Translations under genes and position numbers: made by a program | Assembly (NCBI RefSeq): GCF_015223055.1 | Contig: NZ_JADFBX010000003.1 | Coordinates: 372,001 to 436,000, forward strand | DNA from: Pedobacter sp. MC2016-24 | GTDB lineage: Bacteria; Bacteroidota; Bacteroidia; Sphingobacteriales; Sphingobacteriaceae | Length of the DNA stretch: 64,000 bases | Direction: 5' to 3' | The notes under the pieces: generated by a model | What the model saw: the letters and a program-made list of their open reading frames with translations, nothing else | Databases searched by the model: none | What the model was told of the DNA's origin: nothing | In this document: positions 1 to 8,519 of the stretch, piece by piece | How positions within the stretch are numbered: the first letter of the stretch is position 1 | How the letters are laid out: the number at the start of each line of letters is the position of its first letter

Positions 1-2
1 CT

Positions 3-2081
3 TATACCAAGCTTGCACATCGTGATTTTATCATTGAAAATAATGTACAGCAAACCTACCGGGCATCCTTAGCTTATAATTATTCTGGAGGTCCTTCAAA
101 AAGTATCGAACCGTTCAGGAAAATTATTAAATCGAATACGTTGGCCTTATTGAAAGATGTAAACTTTAGCTTATTGCCGAGCTCCATCAATTTCAGGATA
201 GATGTGGACCGTTATTATTCAGAAAATAATTTGAGAAATAATGATCCAAATAATAGCATCCCGATCAGGGCAACTTTCAATAAGAATTTCCTGGTTACCC
301 GTGTATATGGTATATCCTGGAATTTGACCAAATCGCTGACCCTAGATTTTGATGCCACCAATTACTCCATTATTGACGAACCAGATGGCAAAATTGAAGG
401 CCTGAAAAGGGATACATTGTGGCAAAACATGAAGCGTTTAGGTCGTACGACTGACTATACGCACAACATGAACATCAGCTATAACCTGCCAATTAACAAA
501 ATTCCTGGCATGGATTGGGTAACTGTAGCTACCCGTTACGGAACTAATTTTAACTGGCAGACTGAACCGCTTTCTACCTTAAGGGATCCTTTGATCGACT
601 TGGGTAATACCATTCAGAATTCAAGAACGATACAGTTGAATCCGACCCTCAATCTGGCCGGACTGTACAATAAGTTTGGCTTTGTAAGAAGAGCCAATAA
701 AGGTGCCGGAGATAAGGAATCTGGAACAGGCTTCCTGGTTGGGCTACTCACCAGCGTGAAGAATTTAAATGCCGCATATACCAAAACGCAAGGGATATTT
801 TTACCGGGTTATTTACCTAAAACCAGTTATTTTGGAATTGACAATATCACCGGAGCACCTGGTCTGGGCTTTGTATTTGGTAGCCAGCGCGACATCAGGG
901 AAATGGCGCTTAACCATGGCTGGATTACAAGAGATACCCTGCAGTCGCAGCTTTACATCAACACCCTGCGTGAAGACATTAGCATTACCGGACTGGTTGA
1001 ACCGATCAGGGACCTGAGCATTACTTTAACAGCAAACAAGAACCGCACGCTCAACTATTCTACCAATTTCAGGTATGACAGGTCACTCCAGGATTTTCAA
1101 AATCTGAGTCCCTTTACTACAGGTGACTATAGTGTATCTTTTATCTCTCTCGGAACTGCTTTTTCTGACAAGACCGGTAGTACCGTCTCCACTTTGTTCA
1201 ACAAGTTTATGGATAACCGGCAGGTGATTTCTCAACGCCTGGGTGCTGAGAACCCGAATTCATCCGGTACGCTACCTTCGGGATACGCCAATGGTTATGA
1301 CAAGAATGCACAGGATGTAATTGTTTCTGCTTTCCTTGCGGCTTATACCGGCAAAGATGCCAGCTCTTCCAGCTTAAATTCTATGCCTAAGATTCCTTTG
1401 CCCAACTGGAGGATCAACTACCGCGGCTTAACCCGGATTGCCTTCCTGGAAGAGCGCTTTAGTTCCATAGATTTAAGACATTCTTATCGTTCTGTATATA
1501 GCATCAATGGATTCAATTCTTTGCTTCGTTATCAGGAAGCAAATGGCGCTGTAATCAGTAAAGATGAAAACAGCAATTTCTTGCCAAAGTACCAATATGC
1601 ACAGGTTACCATAGCAGAACAGTTTGCACCACTGATTGGTGTAGATACCAGGCTGAAAAACAACATGACCGTTAATTTTGAAATGGGAAGAACACGTTTG
1701 CTTGGTTTAAGTTTGGCGAACAGTCAGCTTGCGCAGATGTCTGAAAATAACATGGTATTTGGTTTAGGATACCGTACAACCAAATTCAGGTTTCCTTTTG
1801 GTTTGCTGAAAGGTGTTAAGACGGATAACAACATGGACTTTAAACTGGATATTGCCATCCGGGATAATAAGACGGTGATCTATCGGGCTGACATCTTAGA
1901 TGCGGAAGTGTCATCAGGAGCAAAGAACATCACCTTTAGACCAAGCGTGGATTATATCCTCAACCAAAGATTCAACGTTAGGTTGTTTTATGATTCGAAC
2001 ATTACCAAGCCCTACACTTCACAAACCTTCAATACCTCCTTTAGTAATTTTGGATTTAGTTTGAGGGTTACATTGAATTAG
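3..2081 (+). CDS. sprA: SprA, type 9 secretion outer-membrane translocon (C-terminal part, 5' truncated by window)
   Basis: The frame is open from the left edge, giving about 692 residues of a protein whose family is usually over 2,000 residues. What is left is the end of the giant SprA beta-barrel: long stretches of alternating polar and aromatic residues and a closing strand ending in LRVTLN, typical of an outer-membrane barrel C terminus. SprA/Sov forms the outer-membrane pore of the type 9 secretion system and is needed for gliding and secretion in Bacteroidota. gcvH and a VanZ-like gene follow on the same strand; I recall this order from related genomes but could not check it. An in-frame TTG at 141 is not a plausible true start, because the reading frame continues upstream of it without a stop. 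Confidence 0.88.
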   Translation, partial: YTKLAHRDFIIENNVQQTYRASLAYNYSGGPSKSIEPFRKIIKSNTLALLKDVNFSLLPSSINFRIDVDRYYSENNLRNNDPNNSIPIRATFNKNFLVTRVYGISWNLTKSLTLDFDATNYSIIDEPDGKIEGLKRDTLWQNMKRLGRTTDYTHNMNISYNLPINKIPGMDWVTVATRYGTNFNWQTEPLSTLRDPLIDLGNTIQNSRTIQLNPTLNLAGLYNKFGFVRRANKGAGDKESGTGFLVGLLTSVKNLNAAYTKTQGIFLPGYLPKTSYFGIDNITGAPGLGFVFGSQRDIREMALNHGWITRDTLQSQLYINTLREDISITGLVEPIRDLSITLTANKNRTLNYSTNFRYDRSLQDFQNLSPFTTGDYSVSFISLGTAFSDKTGSTVSTLFNKFMDNRQVISQRLGAENPNSSGTLPSGYANGYDKNAQDVIVSAFLAAYTGKDASSSSLNSMPKIPLPNWRINYRGLTRIAFLEERFSSIDLRHSYRSVYSINGFNSLLRYQEANGAVISKDENSNFLPKYQYAQVTIAEQFAPLIGVDTRLKNNMTVNFEMGRTRLLGLSLANSQLAQMSENNMVFGLGYRTTKFRFPFGLLKGVKTDNNMDFKLDIAIRDNKTVIYRADILDAEVSSGAKNITFRPSVDYILNQRFNVRLFYDSNITKPYTSQTFNTSFSNFGFSLRVTLN

Positions 2082-2083
2082 CG

Positions 2084-2115
2084 TTGTTTTAAATGCAGAG
2101 ATTTAATTATCTTTG
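2084..2115 (+). promoter_or_regulatory. Predicted promoter for gcvH
   Basis: TTG at 2084-2086, 21 bp, then TATCTTTG at 2108-2115. This fits the Bacteroidota housekeeping promoter (TTTG or TTG near -33, TAnnTTTG near -7). Transcription would start near 2122, about 50 nt upstream of the gcvH ATG. It lies directly after the sprA stop codon, so gcvH need not depend on sprA transcription. Confidence 0.55.
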
Positions 2116-2174
2116 AATCGGTTCAGGAAAGCTGTACCTTTTTTAGATAATAACTAACAAATAAAAATAAAAAA

Positions 2175-2555
2175 ATGAATTTTCCATCAGAATTGAAATA
2201 CACAAAAGACCACGAATGGGTTAAAGTAGAAGGTAACGAAGCTTTGGTAGGTATAACTGATTTTGCACAACGTGAGTTGGGTGATATCGTTTATATCGAC
2301 ATCAATACAGTAGGTGATGAAGTGAGTAAAGATGATGTTTTTGGCACAGTGGAAGCTGTTAAAACCGTGTCTGATTTGTTTATGCCGGTTACAGGAACTG
2401 TATTGGAAGTAAACGCTGCATTGAATGACAGTCCTGAATTGGTAAACTCTGATCCTTATGGTCAGGGCTGGATGGTAAAAGTTGCCCTTGCTGATGTTGC
2501 TGATGTAGAAAACTTATTAACAGCTGATGCTTATAAAGCATTGGTGGGAGCTTAA
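2175..2555 (+). CDS. gcvH: Glycine cleavage system H protein
   Basis: 126 residues, the usual size of GcvH. This lipoyl carrier shuttles the aminomethyl group between the P, T and L proteins of glycine cleavage in the cytoplasm. The lipoylation region [11 protein letters not shown] places the modified lysine at Lys63. The N terminus ([13 protein letters not shown]) and the tail near GWMVKV are also typical. No gcvP, gcvT or lpd is in the window, so H is encoded apart from its partners. The start ATG at 2175 follows an A-rich leader. The next gene begins 3 nt after its stop, suggesting cotranscription. Confidence 0.95.
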   Translation: MNFPSELKYTKDHEWVKVEGNEALVGITDFAQRELGDIVYIDINTVGDEVSKDDVFGTVEAVKTVSDLFMPVTGTVLEVNAALNDSPELVNSDPYGQGWMVKVALADVADVENLLTADAYKALVGA

Positions 2556-2558
2556 TTA

Positions 2559-2966
2559 ATGAATTTTTTTAAAGGATTAAAATATCAGATCTGGGCAATC
2601 GTCTGGACGATTATGATTTTAGTGCTTTGCAATATAAAAATGCCTGATACCGGTGGTACAGGCATTTTTTTTGAAGGCTTTGACAAACTGGTCCACCTGG
2701 GTTTTTTCTTTGTGTTGACCGTGCTGTTATTTTATGGCAAAATCAGGCATCAGCACAATTACAGTTTCAGGTCTTTAACCATATTTAAAATTATCCTGAT
2801 CACTGCCACTATTGGTGGGGGAATTGAGATTTTGCAAACAACCGTTTTTACTTACCGTTCCGGCGAATGGTGGGATTTTGGTTGCGATATGATTGGCGTA
2901 TTGATGGCAGTATTTAGTTACGTATTGTTGCATAAATCTAATTATAACGAGGCCGTCAAATCCTGA
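2559..2966 (+). CDS. VanZ-like family membrane protein
   Basis: 135 residues with about four hydrophobic segments (near residues 10-27, 43-62, 78-96 and 106-126). The first loop carries FDKLVHLGFF and a later segment has GGGIEILQ and WWDFGCDMIG, the pattern of small VanZ-like proteins of Bacteroidota. The family is named after a teicoplanin-resistance protein, but the function of these chromosomal members is unknown. The ATG lies 3 nt after the gcvH stop, so translation is probably coupled. A strong terminator-like hairpin sits inside codons 26-38 (see separate entry), so expression may need ribosomes arriving from gcvH. Confidence is high for the family and low for any role. Confidence 0.8.
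   Translation: MNFFKGLKYQIWAIVWTIMILVLCNIKMPDTGGTGIFFEGFDKLVHLGFFFVLTVLLFYGKIRHQHNYSFRSLTIFKIILITATIGGGIEILQTTVFTYRSGEWWDFGCDMIGVLMAVFSYVLLHKSNYNEAVKS
2636..2672 (+). terminator. Terminator-like hairpin inside the VanZ coding sequence
   Basis: An 11-bp stem, AAAAATGCCTG (2636-2646) with CAGGCATTTTT (2659-2669), extended by TACC/GGTA above a single bulged A, capped by GGT and followed by a run of eight T (2665-2672). It is a textbook intrinsic terminator by shape, about 80 nt after the gcvH stop, yet it lies within the translated VanZ-like gene. It could end most gcvH transcripts unless ribosomes translating the VanZ-like gene melt it. Confidence 0.6.
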
Positions 2967-3002
2967 CAGCTTAATTACCTGTAAAAAGCAAATTACAAAC
3001 GG

Positions 3003-3125
3003 ATGAAAACTATAGCAATTAAGTTAACATTAATATTACTTATCGGGATCTCTACTGGTTGCAGCATCTTTAAACCGGGATGTAAGTGTCCCAAAGTAAG
3101 TTATAACAGTTATCCGCAACGGTAA
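3003..3125 (+). CDS. Small lipoprotein, 40 residues
   Basis: A short frame from ATG 3003 to TAA 3125. A positively charged start (MKTIAIK), a hydrophobic core (LTLILLIGIS) and a lipobox ending TGC at residue 20 indicate a lipoprotein signal peptide. The mature part is only about 20 residues, with two more cysteines in KPGCKCPKVS and a tail rich in Tyr, Ser and Asn. I recall similar Cys-rich mini-lipoproteins in Sphingobacteriaceae but know no function. It sits 36 nt after the VanZ-like gene on the same strand. It may be missed by gene callers with a length cut-off. Confidence 0.6.
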   Translation: MKTIAIKLTLILLIGISTGCSIFKPGCKCPKVSYNSYPQR

Positions 3126-3158
3126 CGATCTGCGAATCCTACCGCGTCTTTTACTTTA

Positions 3159-3190
3159 TTTGGAATTATTATAAATTAAGGCTAAATTGC
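3159..3190 (+). promoter_or_regulatory. Possible promoter for feoAB
   Basis: TTTG at 3159-3162, 20 bp, then TAAATTGC at 3183-3190, which is one base short of TAnnTTTG. It lies about 70 nt before the feoA ATG. A 6-bp inverted repeat AGGCTA/TAGCCT surrounds the -7 region (about 3180-3204). No convincing Fur box was recognised by eye. Confidence 0.4.
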
Positions 3191-3256
3191 GGGCGTAGCC
3201 TAACATAAAGCATCAATTGCTATGGAAAGACTAACAACATCAAATTGATTATACAG

Positions 3257-3472
3257 ATGAAATTATCACAGTTAAAGCCGGGAGAACAAGGAACTATAGT
3301 CGCATTTACCGATTTAGATATGTCTGTAAAATTAATGGAGATGGGTTGTCTTCCAGGTGAAATCGTAGAGGTGGAGCGCTTTGCCCCACTGGGTGATCCA
3401 ATAGCTATTCGCGTAGCTGGCTACCAGCTTTGCTTAAGAAAAAGCGAAGCTTCTATTATTATAATTCAATAG
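3257..3472 (+). CDS. feoA: FeoA, ferrous iron transport accessory protein
   Basis: 71 residues from ATG 3257, the usual FeoA size; an upstream in-frame TTG at 3245 is less likely. The protein is a small SH3-like beta-barrel: LSQLKPGEQGTIVAF at the start, then LMEMGCLPGEIVEVE and a final LRKSEAS strand, all hallmark FeoA segments. FeoA supports the FeoB Fe(II) transporter at the cytoplasmic face. feoB begins 4 nt after its stop, so the two form an operon. Confidence 0.9.
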   Translation: MKLSQLKPGEQGTIVAFTDLDMSVKLMEMGCLPGEIVEVERFAPLGDPIAIRVAGYQLCLRKSEASIIIIQ

Positions 3473-3476
3473 TGGT

Positions 3477-5594
3477 TTGGGAAAAAATATTAAAATTGCA
3501 TTAGTTGGTAATCCCAATACCGGAAAGTCAACCCTGTTCAATCTTCTTACCGGGTTAAATCAAAAAATTGGAAATTTTCCGGGGATTACAGTAGATAAGA
3601 AAGTTGGTTATTGTAAGTTGTCAGCAGACAAACAGGCTGAAGTGATAGATTTACCTGGAACTTATAGCTTATATCCGAAAAGCAGGGATGAAAGTATCGT
3701 TTTTCAGGTACTTGCAGACCGAAACAACCCGAGTTTTCCTGATGCCGTTGTTTTGGTGGTTGACGCCACAAATTTAAGGCGTAACTTATTGTTGTATTCC
3801 CAAGTTGCAGATCTGGGATTACCTGTGGTACTTGCACTGAATATGACCGATATGGCCAAAAAGGAAGGCATTGAAATCGACGTCAATAAGCTTTCCCAGC
3901 GTCTTGGTATTCAGATTGTAGCCATATCTGCCCGGAGCAATTCGGGTTTAACTGAACTTAAAGAAGCCATCAACAATACGACTTCAATTGCAACGCAGGT
4001 TGCAGGTGCTGATGTACACGCCTTGGCTCCAGAGGCTATTGACCTCGCTAAAACCCGCTTGAATACAGCAAACAATTATTTTGCACTCCAGGTATTACAT
4101 CAGTACGAAACACTGGAAGTTTTCTCTGCTGAAGATAAGAAGGCCTTTGCAGAAATTAAATCGAATCAGGGTTTTGAATCTTCTAAATTACAGGCTGCGG
4201 AAACCATAGCCCGCTATAGATATTTAAGTACAGTATTAACTGGTGTAATTAAAGATACCGGTGCTGCCAGGAAGTTCGTTTTTAATGATAGGATTGATGC
4301 GGTGCTAACCAATAAGTTTTGGGGCTTTATCATCTTTATCGGTATACTTTTCTTTATTTTTAATTCGATCTTCTCCTGGTCGGCTTATCCGATGGAACTT
4401 ATTGAAAAGAGTTTCCTGTGGATTACCGCATATGGTCACGAACATTTACCAGATGGCATTCTGACCAATCTGTTGTTAGATGGTGTGGTTGCAGGTCTGG
4501 GTGGGGTCGTGATTTTTATTCCTCAGATTGCCATCTTGTTTGCTTTCATTTCTATCCTGGAAGATACTGGTTACATGGCAAGAGTAACCTTTATGATGGA
4601 TAAGATCATGCGCAAATTTGGACTAAGCGGAAAATCGGTTGTACCAATGATTGGTAGTCTGGCCTGCGCTGTTCCCTCAATCATGAGTGCCAGAAATATT
4701 GAAAGCTGGAAAGACCGGATCATTACCATCATGGTTGCACCCCTGGTGAGTTGCTCTGCACGTCTGCCGGTTTATACCTTACTTATTGGTTTGGTTGTTC
4801 CTGAAAAAATGGTCTGGGGCTTTATCAATTTGCAGGGACTGACTTTAATGGGCATGTACCTCATCAGTATTTTTGCTGCAATTACGGTTGCTTTTGTGAT
4901 GAACTTTCTGATCAAAGCCAAAGAGAAATCATACTTCATCATGGAGCTTCCGGTATATAGAATGCCGCGCTGGAGCAATGTGCTTTATACGATGTACGAG
5001 AAATCAAAAACCTTCGTCATCGAAGCAGGAAAGGTGATCATTGCCATTTCAATCATTTTATGGGTATTGGCAACTTATGGCCCGTCTGACCGATTTGAAG
5101 CTATTGATAAAAAGTATGCCGCCATTGAGGCAAGTAAGGATAGCGTTCAGATCAGTACCCTGGAAAGGGACCATGCTGCAGAGCGTCTGGAAAATTCATA
5201 TGCGGGTATTCTTGGTCACGTGATTGAACCGGCAATACGACCACTCGGGTTTGACTGGAAGATCGGCATCGCCCTGATTACTTCTTTTGCGGCCAGAGAG
5301 GCCTTTGTAGGAACAATGGCAACCATTTATAGTGTAGATGGTGGTGACGAGGCTGAAGCAACGATTAGAGAGAAAATGAGAGCTGCCAGAAATCCTGATA
5401 CCGGGCTTCCTGTATTTACATTTGCCACAGCCTTCTCTTTGATGCTATTTTATGCATTTGCGATGCAATGTATGAGTACAGTAGCAGTCGTTTACCGGGA
5501 GACCAAGTCCTGGAAATGGCCAGTCATTCAATTGGTGTATATGACAGGACTGGCCTACGTAGCCAGCTTAATCGCCTACCAACTTTTAAAGTAA
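3477..5594 (+). CDS. feoB: FeoB, ferrous iron transporter
   Basis: 705 residues. An N-terminal G domain carries G1 GNPNTGKS (11-18), G3 DLPG (58-61) and G4 NMTD (122-125), followed by a helical spacer and then two Gate-type membrane halves with about eight to ten hydrophobic segments. It imports Fe(II) across the inner membrane. The start is TTG at 3477; no in-frame ATG or GTG lies between it and the feoA stop, and starting later would remove the first strand of the G domain. An unusual start 4 nt after feoA fits translational coupling. No FeoC is seen. Confidence 0.93.
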   Translation: MGKNIKIALVGNPNTGKSTLFNLLTGLNQKIGNFPGITVDKKVGYCKLSADKQAEVIDLPGTYSLYPKSRDESIVFQVLADRNNPSFPDAVVLVVDATNLRRNLLLYSQVADLGLPVVLALNMTDMAKKEGIEIDVNKLSQRLGIQIVAISARSNSGLTELKEAINNTTSIATQVAGADVHALAPEAIDLAKTRLNTANNYFALQVLHQYETLEVFSAEDKKAFAEIKSNQGFESSKLQAAETIARYRYLSTVLTGVIKDTGAARKFVFNDRIDAVLTNKFWGFIIFIGILFFIFNSIFSWSAYPMELIEKSFLWITAYGHEHLPDGILTNLLLDGVVAGLGGVVIFIPQIAILFAFISILEDTGYMARVTFMMDKIMRKFGLSGKSVVPMIGSLACAVPSIMSARNIESWKDRIITIMVAPLVSCSARLPVYTLLIGLVVPEKMVWGFINLQGLTLMGMYLISIFAAITVAFVMNFLIKAKEKSYFIMELPVYRMPRWSNVLYTMYEKSKTFVIEAGKVIIAISIILWVLATYGPSDRFEAIDKKYAAIEASKDSVQISTLERDHAAERLENSYAGILGHVIEPAIRPLGFDWKIGIALITSFAAREAFVGTMATIYSVDGGDEAEATIREKMRAARNPDTGLPVFTFATAFSLMLFYAFAMQCMSTVAVVYRETKSWKWPVIQLVYMTGLAYVASLIAYQLLK

Positions 5595-5613
5595 TTTACC
5601 TATATTGGTACTG

Positions 5614-6228
5614 GTGGAAAAAGAGCGTATTTTAGCACAATATATGCCGGTTGATGCGGTTCCGATTATTGCCAGATGGATTGATTATTTTCAATGTGAA
5701 TTTAAAATTTCAAAAGGCAGGACAACAAAACTTGGTGATTACAGGCATCCTTACCGTGGTGAAGGACACAAAATATCTGTGAACAATAACTTAAATGTGT
5801 ATCAGTTTCTGGTAACTACAGTTCATGAATTTGCACATTTGTTAACCTGGAACGATTATCAAAATAAGGTTAAGCCTCACGGAGAAGAATGGAAGCATAA
5901 TTTTAAAAGAATGATGGCGCCGTTTTTAAATCAGGAGATTTTTCCTGCTGATGTCAAACATGCAGTGGTCAGCTATCTGAACAATCCTTCTGCTGCCAGT
6001 TGTACCGATCTTAAACTATCCAGAGCCCTGAAAAAGTATGACCAGCCCCTGGATGTATCCCGGTTAGAAGAGATTCCGATGGATGCGATATTCAGCATCA
6101 AAGATGGAAGACGTTTTAGAAAAGGGGAACGATTAAGAAAACGTTACCGGTGCATTTGCCTGGATAATGGCAATATCTATTTGTTTAATCCCTTAGCGGA
6201 GGTCAAATTATCAGCAACAGGTACGTAA
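5614..6228 (+). CDS. SprT-like domain metalloprotease-like protein
   Basis: About 204 residues. The zinc motif HEFAH (near residues 71-75) begins the SprT-like fold, with a following conserved Lys/His-Glu segment and a C-terminal part rich in basic residues (GRRFRKGERLRKRYRC). SprT-like proteins resemble the protease domain of eukaryotic SPRTN; the bacterial role is not settled. Start choice: GTG at 5614 gives the N terminus (M)EKERILAQYMP that I expect for relatives; TTG at 5605 would add three residues. It follows feoB by about 20 nt. Its last 52 nt overlap the convergent lipoprotein gene on the other strand. Confidence 0.8.
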   Translation: MEKERILAQYMPVDAVPIIARWIDYFQCEFKISKGRTTKLGDYRHPYRGEGHKISVNNNLNVYQFLVTTVHEFAHLLTWNDYQNKVKPHGEEWKHNFKRMMAPFLNQEIFPADVKHAVVSYLNNPSAASCTDLKLSRALKKYDQPLDVSRLEEIPMDAIFSIKDGRRFRKGERLRKRYRCICLDNGNIYLFNPLAEVKLSATGT

Positions 6229-6992
6229 ACGGCCTCATGATCTTTTATCTCCCAATTGAAATTGAGTTTTCTGGCATTAAAATGTCTGGGATCATTTTGT
6301 AAACTGTCGATTAATAAATCGGGTTCTTCTACCAGTATACTTGCACTATATCCGTTCGGTATTTTTCCTTTTAAAAGCAGATGTCTGGCATCTGGTAATT
6401 GAACAAGTTTATCAAATACCAGTTCAAATTTGTTGACGCCGGCCAATGCATCTTTGAACATCACAATCTTTTCTGCATAAGGATTTAGGGTCTTATCCTG
6501 AGGGTTTTTCCTTTCGGAAAAACTTTGTCTTGCCAGGCCGGAAGAGTCGGGCCCTGATTTTTCTTCAGTTTTAAATACGATATTGTTTCTTAAAAAACTA
6601 CGCTGATCACTGAATTGTGTCAATCCGCTTTTGAGCCGTGTTTGTCGCCTGCGAACCAGCAATAGACTGTCATTTTTTAGGTAATATGTTGATGTTATTT
6701 CACTTATTCCTGCGCTACTGGTATGTTCTACGTAGCATACCGGCTGCTGGCCGTTATTTCGATATTGATCAACAAATAAAGATTCGTCTGGCGTAATCTT
6801 AAAGACCAGGCTACTTTCTTTTGTCAAAGCAGGCAGACTGGCGTCAATGGAATCCGCATAGTTTAAGATTTCCTGCGCTGACATGTTCATCACATCATTA
6901 TGTTTCACCAAATCGGCTTGCGGATGTTTGGGGCCGGGATTGCAGCCGCTGAAAAAAAGAAGACCCATTGCTGACCATAGTAATGCTTTCAT
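6177..6992 (-). CDS. Hypothetical lipoprotein
   Basis: 271 residues with a lipoprotein signal: short basic start, hydrophobic MGLLFF and lipobox FSGC with Cys17. The mature region is hydrophilic, with segments such as MSAQEILNYADSIDA and many beta-type strands. I do not recognise a domain. The ATG lies 27 nt before the end of the upstream LutB-like gene (both on minus), so it is probably last in that transcript. Its 3' end overlaps the SprT-like gene tail to tail by 52 nt, and both frames look genuine. No function is proposed. Confidence 0.75.
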   Translation of the reverse strand: MKALLWSAMGLLFFSGCNPGPKHPQADLVKHNDVMNMSAQEILNYADSIDASLPALTKESSLVFKITPDESLFVDQYRNNGQQPVCYVEHTSSAGISEITSTYYLKNDSLLLVRRRQTRLKSGLTQFSDQRSFLRNNIVFKTEEKSGPDSSGLARQSFSERKNPQDKTLNPYAEKIVMFKDALAGVNKFELVFDKLVQLPDARHLLLKGKIPNGYSASILVEEPDLLIDSLQNDPRHFNARKLNFNWEIKDHEAVYVPVADNLTSAKGLNK

Positions 6993-7019
6993 ATTTGCGC
7001 TTTAAACTTTAACAGACCA

Positions 7020-8402
7020 TTATCGTGCCTTCTTTTTTTCTTCCCATAATTTAGCAAAGGATTTAGGTGCTACTTCTGGCATTGTACGGTATTTTCCCCA
7101 GATTTTTTTGAACAGGAATTTTAAGAAGAAGTTTTTGATTTTACCCCCCACGCTGTCCATCCTTGAGCGCTTAAGCATGCCCACTTTCCATATCTTCCAC
7201 CCAATATCTTCGGTTTTCGTATTTTCATGTGTGGCAGCTGCATCTCTTCTGTTGAGCAATAACATTTTGTGGATGTCTATTTTAACCGGACATACCTCAG
7301 AACATTTCCCGCAGAGACTAGAGGCATAGCTGAGGTGTTTAAAATCTTTCATTCCCTTTAAATGCGGTGTAATGATCGATCCGATTGGTCCGCTATACGT
7401 TGTATTGTAAGTATGGCCACCAATATTTTTATAAATAGGGCAGGCGTTTAAGCAAGCCCCGCAGCGAATACAGTATAAGCCCTGCCTTTGTTCCTTTTGT
7501 GCCAGTAAATTAGTCCGGCCGTTGTCCAGTAAAATGACATACATTTCCTCGGGGCCATCTGTTTCTTCTGCACTTCTCGGGCCACTCAATATGGTATTGT
7601 AGACCGTCAGGTTCTGACCTGTTCCATGGCTGGACAATAAGGGCCAGAAAAGGTCCAGATCTGCCATGGAAGGGATAACTTTTTCAATGCCAACGATGGC
7701 AATATGAATTTTGGGAAAGGTGGTACAAAGCCTTGCATTACCTTCGTTCTCTGTCAGCGCAATGCTACCGGTGTCGGCAATTAAAAAATTGCCACCTGTG
7801 ATTCCAATATCCGCGCTCAGATATTTTTCCCGCAAAAGTTCTCTTGCTTTTTGAACGAGTTGCTCCGGACTATAGTCCAGCGGAGTACCAAATTTTTCAT
7901 GAAATAATTTGGCAATTTCCTCCTTACTCAGGTGCATTGCAGGAGTTACAATGTGATAGGGCGCTTGTCCCAGTAACTGGACAATGTATTCCCCCAAATC
8001 ACTTTCCAAAGATTCTATATCGTGTTTTTCCAGAAAATCATTCAAATGAATCTCTTCTGTAGTCATAGATTTGGATTTGATGACTGTCTTGCCCCCGTTT
8101 TTATGGATGATATTTAGAATTTCTTTCTGAGCCTCTTCTGCATCATTGGCCCAGATTACCTTTCCTCCACGGCGCTGAAAATTAGATTCGAACTCTGGTA
8201 AAAATTTATCCAGGTTCTCCATCACTCTCCATTTAATCACATGAGCCTTCTTTTTAGAGTTCTCCAGATTTTCAAATCTAGACAGCCCGCGCTCAACTGC
8301 AGTATTATATTTACCGATATTGTGATTAATTGTTTTGCGATGCCCTAAATCAAAGGCCTTCTCATCTGCTTTAACTAAAAATTCTTCAGATACCTTCATC
8401 AT
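7020..8402 (-). CDS. lutB: LutB-like iron-sulfur protein (lactate utilisation protein B family)
   Basis: About 460 residues. An N-terminal LUD domain is followed by two [4Fe-4S] clusters of ferredoxin type: CIRCGACLNACP around residue 310 and CGKCSEVCP around residue 360, then a basic tail. In the LutABC complex this subunit passes electrons during L-lactate oxidation to pyruvate. No lutA or lutC is adjacent, so its partners must be elsewhere or the role differs. Starts: ATG at 8402 is followed directly by another ATG at 8399; a TTG at 8408 is less likely. A TATATTTG box lies at 8406-8413, so close that a transcript from it would be nearly leaderless; no -33 element supports it. Confidence 0.88.
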   Translation of the reverse strand: MMKVSEEFLVKADEKAFDLGHRKTINHNIGKYNTAVERGLSRFENLENSKKKAHVIKWRVMENLDKFLPEFESNFQRRGGKVIWANDAEEAQKEILNIIHKNGGKTVIKSKSMTTEEIHLNDFLEKHDIESLESDLGEYIVQLLGQAPYHIVTPAMHLSKEEIAKLFHEKFGTPLDYSPEQLVQKARELLREKYLSADIGITGGNFLIADTGSIALTENEGNARLCTTFPKIHIAIVGIEKVIPSMADLDLFWPLLSSHGTGQNLTVYNTILSGPRSAEETDGPEEMYVILLDNGRTNLLAQKEQRQGLYCIRCGACLNACPIYKNIGGHTYNTTYSGPIGSIITPHLKGMKDFKHLSYASSLCGKCSEVCPVKIDIHKMLLLNRRDAAATHENTKTEDIGWKIWKVGMLKRSRMDSVGGKIKNFFLKFLFKKIWGKYRTMPEVAPKSFAKLWEEKKKAR

Positions 8403-8466
8403 TTCCAAATATAAAAATAAATAAGCTTAAGCATGACGCAGCGACTTTTAAATATAGGTTTTAAAC

Positions 8467-8500
8467 AAAAAAGACCATATTACCCTGGTAATATAGTCTT
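8467..8500 (-). terminator. Terminator after the M28 peptidase gene
   Basis: A 14-bp stem with one mismatch, AAGACCATATTACC (8471-8484) against GGTAATATAGTCTT (8487-8500), with a 2-nt loop. On the minus strand it is followed by a T run (complement of A 8467-8472). It lies about 20 nt after the M28 stop and separates it from the LutB-like gene. Confidence 0.75.
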
Positions 8501-8519
8501 TTCACGATAGGATATGTGA

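Noticed and set aside
769..1017. 82-codon frame inside sprA
   Set aside because: It is a shadow of sprA in another frame, with no independent support.
8406..8413. TATATTTG box directly before the LutB-like gene
   Set aside because: No TTTG or TTG occurs about 20 bp upstream, and it would give a leaderless transcript; likely chance in an A/T-rich stretch.
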